Below are positions 23,705 through 34,144 of a stretch of 64,000 bases of DNA, piece by piece (the stretch's first letter is position 1; the number at the start of each line of letters is the position of its first letter). Location of the stretch: positions 29,146,421 through 29,210,420 of the forward strand of contig OW799233.1 in assembly GCA_941918925.1 (NCBI GenBank), read 5' to 3'. This DNA is from Phyto melanocephala. Lineage: Eukaryota; Arthropoda; Insecta; Diptera; Rhinophoridae. The position numbers and the translations under genes are program-made. The notes under the pieces are model-generated. The model was not told where the DNA came from. It worked only from the letters and a program-made list of their open reading frames with translations, and did no database searches.

Positions 23705-24830
23705 GAAAAGTTTTAAACGTGTTTTTATACTCTTCACTAGTCTATCATTTTTTAACTAATAATCTTTACAAAAAAAAAAAAGAAAAAAAATTTATCAGAA
23801 CTGTAGGGTTACGTAAGTGCGCAGACACATATTAATAATGGTCCATATAAAATCCGATTTGACTGTAAAAGAGAAATTTTCATTTTATAATATTTTAGAA
23901 AAACCTTCTTACACTAGAGATTTTATAGTTGTTTAGGGACTTTCTTGTTTGACCATATAATTTTTTAATTAAAACTTTTAAAAACAGATTATTATTGAAA
24001 AATTCATAACTTGATTGCTTTGTAATTATACTATTGTCACCTTTTATTTAATGGTTATTTCCAATTCTAAATGCCTTTAAATACAATATTATTTTTGCAA
24101 AGACATCATACTATTTTTGTCATTAAACAATTGTAATTCATATTATTTTTAAAGGAAAGCCATATTGAAACTTTCATGAAAAGTAAAATTTAGGTGTTTA
24201 AATTTAAAGAAAGCCTTGATTATCGCGACAAAATAATTGTTTAAACAATATAAAAATAACTATTACTTGATCTCGATAGTTAAATTATTAAATGACCGTC
24301 GTGATCATTTCATGACCAATAATTTTCCTTTTCGTGTAACCTCAAATAAACTGTAGTTTCAAAATATGAACGCCGCCCCTGTGTGTCATGTTGTGTATCT
24401 CAGTAATGCCCACATTAATTTCTTGATGTATTTCTAGCCACCTTTCTGAAGAGCTCATTACCATCTTAACCCTTGTTTTTTGGTTCATATTTGTGGTCTT
24501 AAAGAGGCAAAATGGTCACTAAGTTGAGAAGGCAACAGCAACCAAAATAATTTTTGTTTGTCCGAAGTCTGACATAAGATCGAGTATCAGACATCGTTGA
24601 AACTGTTTTTCTTCTTGGTAATTAACCATATTCACCCCTTGTTTTCTAAAGACACATTGCTAATTTTTTAAAGGTTTTAGCTAATTATATTGTCAAGGTC
24701 TTTTAATGTTGGTGCGGATCTCTGTCAATGTTAATTCATGCCTGTAAAGTTTAATTAATTAAAAAATATTTCTAATTTAAACGGTTGTCTTTATAAGAAC
24801 AAAAATTTACTTTTCAAATTTAACCAACTT
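23705..24830. other. AT-rich stretch without gene
   Basis: No supported coding or mobile feature. Part of the 23.9-24.3 kb sequence resembles 21.9-22.3 kb (TTTTCATGAAAAG, then AATATAAAAATAAC and CTTGATCTCGATAGT), so an old segmental duplication is possible. Confidence 0.4.
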
Positions 24831-24843
24831 TTATTTTAGTGTA

Positions 24844-25259
24844 GGTTAGGTTAGGTTGAAAAGGAGGGGTATAAAAGCCCAAACCCATGACAGTTATCCA
24901 CTTGTGCCCAGTTGGCATGTTGTGCGCTCCATATGGAAAACGGAATTCCCAAACAAAAACCATAAACATAATTTCCCATATATAACGGACTAGTCCAAAA
25001 ACCCAGTCCCCTCAATGTAACGCCTTATGGATCTCCAATTAGGGTTCCCAGGTATTCCAAGTTCGGCATAGTATCCACTGTAAAATTTTCTCGCCTAATA
25101 TGCCCAAACGCAGGACAATGACAGAGGTAGTGTACCAGAGTCTAAATCCTCTTCCTCGCATGCTCTACATGTTGTCTCCTCAGATAATCTCATGCGAGCT
25201 AGATGAGTTCTCAACTCCGTATGACCTGTAATTACACCGGTTAGTTTCCTAAGTGTATA
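24844..25259 (-). mobile_element. Non-LTR retrotransposon 3' fragment, (TTAGG)n tail
   Basis: A 416-bp, 5'-truncated copy of the element at 30506-31506, flanked by the 13-bp duplication TTATTTTAGTGTA (24831-24843 and 25260-25272). The 3' end on the minus strand is the short tail (CCTAA)2CC. It covers the end of the reverse transcriptase-type ORF (zinc-knuckle region and stop) and the 3' UTR. Duplication plus 5' truncation shows target-primed reverse transcription. Confidence 0.75.
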
Positions 25260-25274
25260 TTATTTTAGTGTAAC

Positions 25275-26065
25275 CCTTTTTTCTGAAAGAACTAGGTAAT
25301 GACTTGCTATAACCAAACAACATGCTGTTCTATGACTTTTTAAATTGTCTGTCTAAATAAGAACTGTTTTAGTAATGACCTGATTTATAATGTGACATAC
25401 AAATACTTATTTATCAGACATTAAAATATATTCAATATATTTAGTTTGCTTGATCTTAATAACATAAATAGCTCATTTGTTTTTAAATCGGTATTTTATA
25501 AGATTCGAATTTATGGCAACTTATAAATACAACAAATAATGGCAATAGTTATGGAAATATCAGGCAAAGGATAAGAGTTTATATAAAATATATAAAAGAT
25601 AAAAGGACGCAAAATATTTAGTCAAAAGAAAAATTATTTTATTCTCTTCATTTTTTCTTAAAATAAATTTTCAAACTTGTATACAACCAGTTTTTATATG
25701 AACAATGTTTTAGTTTTATATTTACAATAGATGAAATGTACACTTGTGGGTATAATAAGTTCGGACAATTTGGGAAATGCAATAGCAGTTACAAAAACAA
25801 ACATCACTATAGCCATTACCTACCGTTGGCAGGAAGGAAACTCTAGTACTTTGCACACTGTCACAATTAATCATATTCCCAACAAACACATACACAAATA
25901 TTTATCGCATGTTACTACATGCGCATATAGAAGTTTATGTGTGTGTGCTAAATGTTTCTATTAAGAAGTACGAAGTTAAAAAATATATTGTATATCCCCT
26001 CAGAAAGGGTTCAGATGATAGTATCGATTTCGTTAACATATTGTCGGTATTATTTAAGCTATTTT
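25275..26065. other. AT-rich stretch without gene
   Basis: No feature supported. A 77-codon open frame at 25731-25964 has no recognisable motif and no splice or promoter context. Confidence 0.45.
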
Positions 26066-26068
26066 TAT

Positions 26069-26840
26069 ACCCTTCACACAGTGAAAAAGGGTATATATAG
26101 GTTTGTCATTCCGTGTGAAATTTCTACAATTTTCATTTCCGACCCCATAAAGTACATATTTTCTGAAAGCTTATGAATAGAGGAGTCGATTAAGCCCTGA
26201 CCGTCTGTCCGTCTGTCCGTCTGTCCGTCTGACCGTCTGTCCGTGTGTATGTTGAAATCAACTTTTTGAAGCCCCCCGACATAGGTTGGACCCGGGTAAG
26301 GTATTAAAATATCAGAAATATTCGGGAGTAGATCGGTATTGAAAATCAGAAACATCGGTACATAAACAACTGAGATATGAGCAAAAACCCACGACCACCT
26401 CGATTTTCTTTTCATAAAAACAACATTACAACAACAACATACATACATACAAACGTGTATACTGGTTAGAGAAAACGTGGCATCGAATCCCAGCTGAGGC
26501 AAAAAAATTTTTTTTTAAATTTTTTTAAAATTTTTTTTTTTAATTTTTTTTTTATTTTTTTTTTTATTTTTTATTTAATATATTATATATATTTTTATTA
26601 TTTTTTTTTTTTATTTTTTTTTTTTTTAATTTTTTTTTTATTTTTTTTTTGTTTTATATATATTATATATGTATATAATAATTTTTTTTAAAATTTTTTT
26701 TTTTTAAATTTTTTTTTTATTTTTTATTTTTTTTTTGTTTTTTTTTAACATACATACGTGAATTTACTGTTATTGCATGACTACACGTTGTGAAGGGTAT
26801 ATAAGATTCGGCACGGCCGAATATAGCGCTTTTACTTGTT
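26069..26840 (+). mobile_element. DINE-like family B, complete copy
   Basis: Starts with the TATACCCTTCACACAGTG...AAGGGTATATA hairpin and ends with GAAGGGTATATAAGATTCGGCACGGCCGAATATAGC... then TTACTTGTTT. Between lie TTTCCGACCCCATAAAGTA, a (GTCTGTCC)n block (26203-26250), CATCGAATCCCAGCTGAGG and a T-rich core (about 26505-26745). The 142-codon open frame on the minus strand across it is a by-product of the repeats, not a gene. Confidence 0.7.
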
Positions 26841-26844
26841 TTAA

Positions 26845-27486
26845 ATACGTTTTGTTTTTATTTTATAGAGAAAATAAATGGTCAAAATATATTTGGAACA
26901 AGGAGAAGAATAAAATGATTTTTTTTTTCAATCACAAAACTTAAAGGGTAAAGTAAAATGTACTCTTGTAAGTAGTAAAAATAGATAAATTACTCTTAAA
27001 AATTGTTTTATTTAAAATATATTTTAACCAATATTTGTTTAGATTAATGTTGTTAATATAAACAACTTAAGATAAGAGTTTCAACAAATTATAATTTTGT
27101 ACTGAAGCATACACATTTTATTTATTTATTTATTACGCATACAAAAAATACAAAAATATTTTTTTTCTCATCAAACCCCTTTTGTAAAATTATTTTATTC
27201 ACAAACATTCATAATGACATTTGAACGGAAATAATTCCTCCCAAAAAGAAAACAGCAACTAAAATTGTTGAGCAAAAATTTAAAAACTTAAGAAAACTTT
27301 CACTTTAATTGTCCCAACTTATTTTAACAAATATTCATACGTTTCAAAATAAAAGTAACAGAAGAATAATATTTATTTCCACATTACATGCTACATGCAA
27401 AACAAATATTTGTCTTACTTAAAAAAAAATAGCGACGGAAAAGTATTTGCTTTTAAATATGAAAATGAAAAAGAATAACAACAGTA
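26845..27486. other. AT-rich stretch between family B and A copies
   Basis: No feature recognised; contains short (TTTA)n runs near 27117-27135. Confidence 0.5.
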
Positions 27487-27632
27487 AACAAGTAGGAGCA
27501 CTATATTCGGCTGTGCCGAATCTTTTATACCCACCACCAATTTTATGTACATTTAAAGCACAATATTTATTATTTTGTTAATCGCTATGGAATAATATCT
27601 TTATAATAAAATATGTATCATTTTCTTTGTAG

Positions 27633-28151
27633 AGGGTGGTTAAATTTTAAGGGCCCATGTTGAAGGTGAGCTACACCTAGTTGCATTTCACGTGACATTT
27701 CTCAATCTCAAACTTACTCAATTTGATCCGTGGAAAGATACGCAAATGAGCAACGCGTTATAGTTATTCAGATTTTTTATTAAAATGGGCGTTCAAATCA
27801 AAATGCATTTTGTGCACTTTGTAATTCTTTTGATCAACATAATCGTTCACATTCGTCCACAATCGGGAGACTTGTAAAAAATATTTAAATTTCTGCAAAA
27901 CAGGTCTGTATAAAATGTTAGAAAATCTGTGAATGCCTTCTTAGTGCGTTGAATGGGAACCACTGCTGGTTTTTGCGATAGTGTGGCAAAAGAGCAGTCA
28001 ACCTCGACTCGTCATCATGCCCAACAATTGAGCATCAACATTGTTATTGAAAATTTGGACCATCAGATAGTGGAGTGGTGCCAAGGATGGGGGGGCCAAA
28101 TAATTTGTGTTTTATTTAAATTCAACATCGGTCCTTAAAATTTAACACCCT
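27633..28151 (+). mobile_element. Nested AGGGTGG MITE in family A1
   Basis: AGGGTGGTTAAATTTTAAGG at left and TTAAAATTTAACACCCT at right. A 61-codon plus-strand frame (27953-28138) carries a transposase C-terminal-like remnant (ending with a GWGG motif, see copy 1). It is the longest MITE copy, at 519 bp. Confidence 0.6.
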
Positions 28152-28169
28152 TTATAACTTCGATATGCT

Positions 28170-29260
28170 ACTAAAATGCTTTCGTAAATGTAGTCTTTCA
28201 ATGAAAGTGGGCGTTAAAGTAGGCGTGTCAATAAAGTTTCTGCTAATAAATACAACTTAGATATTTTAATATAGTCCTTTATTTTCCAAAAACCTTTGTC
28301 AATAGAGAAATTACATGAATTTAAGATAAACCGTTATATGGGAGGTAGGCGTTAAAGTGGGCGTGTCACCTAAACTTTTTGGCACAACAATTACATTGAT
28401 TAGAAGGATATACGTAGCAAATTTGATCATCATACCTCTAATTTTGGCGGTTTTATGAGCTTTTAAATTTCATTAACGGTAGATAACGTGAAAAGTGGGC
28501 GTTATAGTAGGCGTGTCAAAGTTATTTTTTCGAATGAGTACAACTTAGGTGTTTCAATATAGCCCTTTATTATTCCAAAATCTTTATTAGTAGAGAAATT
28601 ATATGAGTTGTAGGTAAAACGTTATATGGGAGGTGGGCGTAAAAGTGGGCATGGCACCTTAATTTTATGGCACAGTAATGACACTGCCTAGTGGGATGTA
28701 CGTGGCAAACCTTATCGGCATACCTTTAATTTTGCCGGTTTTATGAGCTTTTAAATTTCATTAACGGTAGATAACGTGATAAGTGGGCGTTATAGTAGGC
28801 GTGTCAAAGCTATTTTTGCGAATGAGTACAACTTAGGTGTTTCAATATAGCCATTTCTAATTCCAAAATCTTTATTAATAGAGGAATTATATGAATTTTA
28901 GGTAAAACGTTATATGGGAGGTGGGCGTAAAAGTGGGCGTGGCACCTTAGTTTTCTGGCACAGTAATGATATTGCCCAGGGGGATATACGTGGCAAACCT
29001 TATCGTCATACCTTTAATTTTGGCGGTTTTATGAGCTTTTAAATTTCATTAACGGTAGATAACGTGAAAAGTGGGCGTTATAGTAGGCGTGTCAAAGTTA
29101 TTTTTGCGAATGAGTACAACTTAGGTGTTTCAAAATAGCCATTTCTTATTCCAAAATCTTTATTAATAGAGAAATTATATGAATTTAAGGTAAAACGTTA
29201 TATGGGAGGTGGGCGTAAAAATGGGCGTGGCACATTGATTTTCCGTTACAAAAAAAGCAA
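28170..29260 (+). repeat. 288-bp tandem array, four units
   Basis: GGGCGTTAWAGTAGGCGTGTC boxes start at 28209, 28498, 28785 and 29073, giving periods of 289, 287 and 288 bp. Units 2-4 are more alike than unit 1. Each unit holds two GGCGT box pairs. Confidence 0.8.
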
Positions 29261-30054
29261 TTGACTAAAAAGCCATGTGTGCAAAATTTCAGAGTCGTAC
29301 ATCCAATTTTGTTGCTTTTATGACGTTTTTGTTTTTAAATATACCGAAAAATACACTGTGCGGTATAAATTTTCGTACATTTTTATCGATAACTCCTCTC
29401 CTAATGCATAGATTTCAACAATTTTCGAAGAAAAACATTGTTTTTACTCAGGAAATACATATTCGAAGTTTCATGAGTCTACGTTAATGCGTTTGGACAC
29501 AATTCTATTTTATTCGATGTTTGAAGGACACGGTTTTTTCGACCTACTCTCGCTTTTCGAGCTATAACTCTCTTCCTGTTATTCCGATTTAGCCCATTTT
29601 CAATACCAAACAAATCTTGTCTATAAAAAAGATTCTGGCAAAAATTGAGCTCCCTAGCTTTTTCGGTGCGACCTCTATCGTGCTTTCAACAGACGGACAG
29701 ACGGACGGACATAGCTAGATCGTCATCAAATCAAACCCTGATTCAGAATATATATACTTTATGGGGTCTTAAATGGATATTTCGATGTGTTACAAACGGA
29801 ATGACAAAATGAATATACCCCCACCATTTTTTTGGTGGTGGGTATAAAAATGTTTTTCATTTTTTATTTCTCTACGAACAAATGTTAAATTAACGTGCAT
29901 CATAAAAATAAAAATCAAAGACATTCTCATTCAAATATGTAGCAGCAAAACTGGTAAAATATTTTTCTGTTTAAACTCTTGCATTTACGAATACATTTAT
30001 ATGCAACTAAATACCAGAGTTGTTGTCTTCTATTTTCTCTATGAAACAAGGTAT

Positions 30055-30397
30055 TATTCAAGGCGAATTCATACAGGATTGATTGAATTCGCCTTAATTT
30101 CATTCATTAATGCAGGGATAGGAAATGTGATTTTGGTTTCGGTATTAAACAATTAACTTGAGTGTAATTTTTTTATAATAAATGTGCTAAATTTATGTAT
30201 ATTTGTTGCTTTTGCGTCATTAATAATGTATTTAAAAAATTTATATCCTCTTTTTAATGAAATTTTATTATATTTAATATGTTAAAATAACTTTTCAATC
30301 CCTAATATACGAATTGGCCTTGACATAAAACATCCCCCGAAAAGTTGCTTTGTTGTATCAATTCGCCGTTGCATATACCTTATGGATATGCCTTGGT
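30055..30397 (+). mobile_element. CAAGGCGAATT MITE, copy 2
   Basis: Opposite orientation to 7120-7465. The left end CAAGGCGAATTCATACAGG is followed by GAATTCGCCTT, a local inverted repeat; the right end is GGATATGCCTTG. No coding capacity. The non-LTR insertion at 30506 lies about 100 bp downstream. Confidence 0.55.
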
Positions 30398-30505
30398 ATT
30401 ATTTTGCAATATGTACATTCTTACCAAATTTTATCAAAATCCATTTATATGTTTTTAAGCCTATTGAGTTCAGTAAAACAGAAATGCATAACAATATTTT
30501 AAAGG

Positions 30506-30542
30506 TAAGGTTAGGTTAGGTTAGGTTAGGTTAGGTTAGGTT
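30506..30542 (+). repeat. (TTAGG)6 telomere-like tail
   Basis: TAAGG followed by six TTAGG units and then TTG, directly between the left target duplication and the element's 3' UTR. It is therefore the element's own 3' tail, not a random microsatellite. Confidence 0.85.
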
Positions 30543-30674
30543 GAAAAGGAGGGGTATAAAAGCCCAAACCCATGACAGGTAAGCACTTATGCCCAGTTGG
30601 CATGTTGTGCGCTCCATATGGAAAACGGAATTCCCAAACAAAAACCATAAACATAATTTCCCATAAGTGACGGA

Positions 30675-31506
30675 CTAGTCCAAGAACCCAGTCCCCTCAA
30701 TGTAACGCCTTATGGATCTCCAGTTCGAGTTCCCCAGGTATTGTAAGTTCGGCATAGTATCCACTGTAAAGTTTTCGCGCCTAATATGCCCAAACGCAGG
30801 ACAATGACAGAGGTAGTGTACCAAAGTCTCATCCTCTTCCTCGCATGTTTTACATGTTGTATTCTCAGATAATCTCATGCGAGCTAGATGAGTTCTCAAC
30901 TCCGTATGACCTGTAATCACACTGGTTAGTTTTCTAAGTGTAGGTCTACTTAGTCTCAGAATCTCCTTTGATTTCCCAAGATTTGGAACACCCCATAGTG
31001 TTCTTGTCACCTTACCGACATCAGTGCTTTGACATTTTCTGACATGTTCCTCCATCGCCCAACGTTTAAGTTCATCTTTAAATCGTTTAAGGGGTTTGGC
31101 GTTCTCCAAAGTTATAGTACTCAGAAGAGCTCCCATTTTGGATAATTTGTCGGCTTTTTCGTTTCCGATCATCCCGTGATGGCTTGGTATCCATATTACC
31201 TCCAGATGTTCACAATTTGCATATGAGTTTATCTCACTCTTGCATTGCAAAACGTTCTGGGATTCAACTTTCTCCTTTCTCAATGTCTTAATCACTGATT
31301 GGTTATCCGTAAAGATACGAATCGGGGTTTCGCTATTCGTTTCCTTTCTCCATTTAATTCCTTCCGTAATCGCCATGATCTCAGCCTGAAAAATAGTGTT
31401 GTGATCTGGTAGACGGAAGAATTTGCATCTATTTCGGCTTATGTCGTATAAGCCCATTCCAGTTTGGTCACCAATCTTTGAACCGTCCATGGGTGTTTCC
31501 CATCCA
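30675..31506 (-). CDS. Non-LTR retrotransposon ORF2 C-terminus: RNase H and CCHC
   Basis: This is an uninterrupted frame of about 277 residues, the C-terminal end of a reverse-transcriptase polyprotein. RNase H catalytic residues are visible in order: Asp9 (MDGSK), Glu44 (QAEIMAI), Asp69 (FTDNQS) and Asp121 in the GNEKADKLS motif. A C-X2-C-X8-H-X4-C zinc knuckle lies at 220-237 (CKTC...HYLCHC). The frame opens within the flanking target duplication, so its first few codons are host DNA and it has no real start: the element is 5'-truncated and lacks endonuclease and reverse transcriptase. RNase H would remove RNA from the RNA/DNA hybrid in an intact element. This copy cannot move by itself. 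Confidence 0.85.
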
Positions 31507-31524
31507 AACAATATTTTAAAGGGG

Positions 31525-32355
31525 GGTGTTTTATATTCTTAATCGTTAAATTTATACACCGCTAACAAAATTTTCAAAAATTATTTTTATAAAAAATATT
31601 ATAGGTTGACTGAAGACTTATTTGACAAGAGTCTTTACAACATCTGTCAAATCATCCTTAAAAAAACCTAAAATATTGTTTACGAATATATAGGATATAA
31701 TTATTTTTTTTTGTATATATTATTTTTACAAAAATGTTTACGTGCGAATGGGTCTACCGCAGAAGTTGTTGTTGTGTAAAAAATATTGCAAATATACCAC
31801 TAAGGAACTATAGTAAATCCTTCGTCTAACGCAAAAGTCATATAAGACATGTTTTTGTTTAAAAAATTTTTTTTAACATATTTAACACTTTGTTAGAGAC
31901 TTGAAATTTTAGGTACCCTCCTTAAGTTTAGTTGATTATAAACACTTAAAAAAGAAATCATGGGAAGGATATTAAAGGACTCTTTCTAGAATATTTTAAT
32001 GCACTCATCACATTTAAAACATAAATATTTTATAATGTTATTAACTTTTTTGGGCTATTTTCAATTAGCTTTTGTTCAAATCGATTTTAGTTTTTATTAA
32101 GAAACGATGCTAGACGAAATTTTTTTATAAAAAGTATCCAATATTGAAAGCCGAATGAAAAACATCCATATAATCAAACAATTTATTACTCCTTCTGTTT
32201 ATTATCGTTTTTAGGAATACCAATAAAAATGTAAGTATTAGTTAAAAACATTTTTCAATTATTAAATAACACAGTTTATCTAATATGTTTTTTTTTTACT
32301 AATTTATATAACACCAGTGGTGACCTGCACTAGCGGTGTTGATATTCTGGGAAAG
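31525..32355. other. AT-rich stretch without gene
   Basis: No coding, RNA or mobile feature recognised. Confidence 0.5.
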
Positions 32356-32359
32356 AAAT

Positions 32360-34140
32360 ATTTTTTATACGCTTCGCAGTGAGTGTAAGGGTATATATAG
32401 GTTTGTCATTCCGTTTGAAATATTTACAATTTTCCCTCCCGACCCCATTAGGTAGATATTTTCTGAAATCTTATGAAAAGAGGTGTCATTTTAGCACTGG
32501 CAGTCTGTCCGTGTGTATGTTGAAATCAACTTTTTTAAGCCACCAGAAATTTTTAGGGCCCGAGTATGGTACCAAAATATCAGAAATTTTCAGGAACAGA
32601 TCGGTTTTGAAAATCAGAAGTATATAAACAACCGAGATATGATAAAAAAAATTAGACCACCCAATACAAACTGCATGAACATAGGTTAAAATCCCAGTTA
32701 AGACAAAAACAATTTTTTTTTGTTTTTAATTTTTATTTTTTTTATTATTTTATTTTTTATTTAGTTTTTTCTATTAATTTTTTTTTATTTTCTGTTTTAT
32801 ATTTTTTATTTTTTTTATTTTTTTTTTAATTAATTTTTTATAATTTTTTTTATTTTTAAATTTTTTTAATTTCTTTAATACAGATATACATAAACTCAAT
32901 TTATAATTAACCAATTCGATTGTTTTTAAGTGGATAAAGTCATTATAAAGATAATGAAATATAAAAATATGTATGTATGTACTAGGGTGATCGATTATTC
33001 GACTTTTTTAAGAAACCGGTTTTCAAATAGTTTGAAATTTAAAATTAAAAAAAAACCGGTTGCTATTTTGAAAATTGAGAAAAAACCGGTTAACCGGTTC
33101 GAATATATAAAATATAATATTTAAAGTAAAAATTAAAAAATATTGTAAAAAAAGATTGTAATTAAATTTATATATAAATATGAAATTTTTACAGTTTATA
33201 TACGTTTGGCTGCACAATTACGCAATAACGCAATAACTGACATGAATGCAGTTGACTAATTTGGTTTTTGGTTTAGTTAAATTTAAAGACAAAAGGTACT
33301 CTTTACAAGTAGAATAAGTAAATACAATAAATTAATAAATAAAACTTTTTATAAGGCTATTATAAATTTTTGTATCTCCTTCTGTAAATTTTTTAAATGT
33401 TAAATAGATCTTTTAAACTAATATGCAATAACGTATTTTGTTTGAAATTATTTCTACAATTTGAAATACATTTTAAAGGCTAGGGAAAAAATCTTTAAAA
33501 TTTCATTTTAAAAATTCTTTCTTATACCCCTGACAGACATACAAATATAGACATAAACTAGTTTGTTCGATGGTTTAATTGAAATTTAAGTTGACATACA
33601 CTCAATGTCATTAATTAAAATTAGGATCTGGAAAGAGAGATTATTGGTTCTTCTTTATTGTAACTACACTTTTTACCTAAAAGTGATCGATCAGCTAAGT
33701 TTATGCTTCAATTACCATTAACTTTTAACGTTAGGTTTATATCCTATAAAAAAATAATATTAAAGCTTAATTATTTTTCTTATTTTACATTTGTTTTTTA
33801 AACAACAAATAAATTTCTTACAATATTATGGAAGAATATTTAATAGTTTTTATTTTCTGATTTTTGGAAACTTTTAGCGTTATAAATATACTATAGTACG
33901 ACTGGTTACAAAGATATATGAAAATATTTTAAAAAATAAGAAAAACGGCTTTTTCGGATGAAAACACCGGTGTATTCGATATTCGAAAAATCAACATTTA
34001 GAAAAAAACGCCAGATGAAAGAGGAAAAAACCGGGTTTTCCACCGGTTGTAAAACCGAGTCGATCACCCTAGTATGTACGTATTTTATATTAATGAGATA
34101 AATGCTGATGCAAACACTTGTTTTTGAATTATTTATATTT
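32360..34140 (+). mobile_element. DINE-like family B copy interrupted by hAT element
   Basis: The left part (32360-32982) starts TATACGCTTCGCAGTG, then GGTTTGTCATTCCG, CCCGACCCCATTAGG, CAGTCTGTCCGTGTG, a T-rich core (about 32710-32880) and GATAAAGTCATTATAAAG. The right part resumes at 34072 (GTATGTACGTATTTTATATTAATGAGAT), matching the uninterrupted neighbourhood at 15098. No protein. Confidence 0.65.
32983..34071. mobile_element. hAT-type non-autonomous transposon, 1,089 bp
   Basis: Inverted ends TAGGGTGATCGA and TCGATCACCCTA, flanked by the exact 8-bp duplication GTATGTAC (32975-32982 and 34072-34079). An 8-bp duplication with T at position 2 and A at position 7 is the hAT superfamily pattern. 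Several ACCGGTT motifs cluster within about 130 bp of both ends, typical of subterminal transposase-binding repeats. Open frames inside (up to 115 codons) show no transposase motif, so it would depend on a helper element. Confidence 0.78.
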
Positions 34141-34144
34141 AAAA

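Larger units (their letters stand above)
27487..29846 (+). mobile_element. DINE-like family A1, full-length copy (2.36 kb)
   Basis: The best reference copy in the window. It starts AACAAGTAGGAGC, then a TTCGGCTGTGCCGAA hairpin and TATACCCACCACCAA, and ends with the CCCCCACCA...TGGTGGTGGGTATA hairpin. In order it contains the nested AGGGTGG MITE (27633-28151), the 288-bp array (about 28170-29260), a divergent central part, GACGGACAGACGGACGG (29693-29709) and CATTCC-type terminal sequence. Hairpin ends, a tandem core and CCACGCCC boxes match the DINE-1/Helentron type as known from Drosophila. No functional protein. Confidence 0.75.
30490..31522 (-). mobile_element. Non-LTR retrotransposon insertion with 16-bp duplication
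   Basis: The element (30506-31506) is flanked by identical AACAATATTTTAAAGG at 30490-30505 and 31507-31522. On the minus strand it is 5'-truncated inside the RNase H domain and ends in (CCTAA)6 plus CCTTA. The perfect duplication, intact reading frame and longer tail suggest it is younger than the copy at 24.8 kb. It belongs to the RNase H-bearing I/LOA/R1-like group of non-LTR elements (inference from domain order). Confidence 0.82.

Noticed and set aside
26074..26502. 142-codon minus-strand open frame with RRSDGQTDRRTDGQ
   Set aside because: The repeated residues are the translated GTCTGTCC block of a DINE-like element and appear in every family-B or A copy; no protein gene.
30506..30542. 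A true interstitial telomere
   Set aside because: The TTAGG array lies exactly between a target duplication and the 3' UTR of a retrotransposon, and a second copy has the same arrangement, so it is the element's tail.
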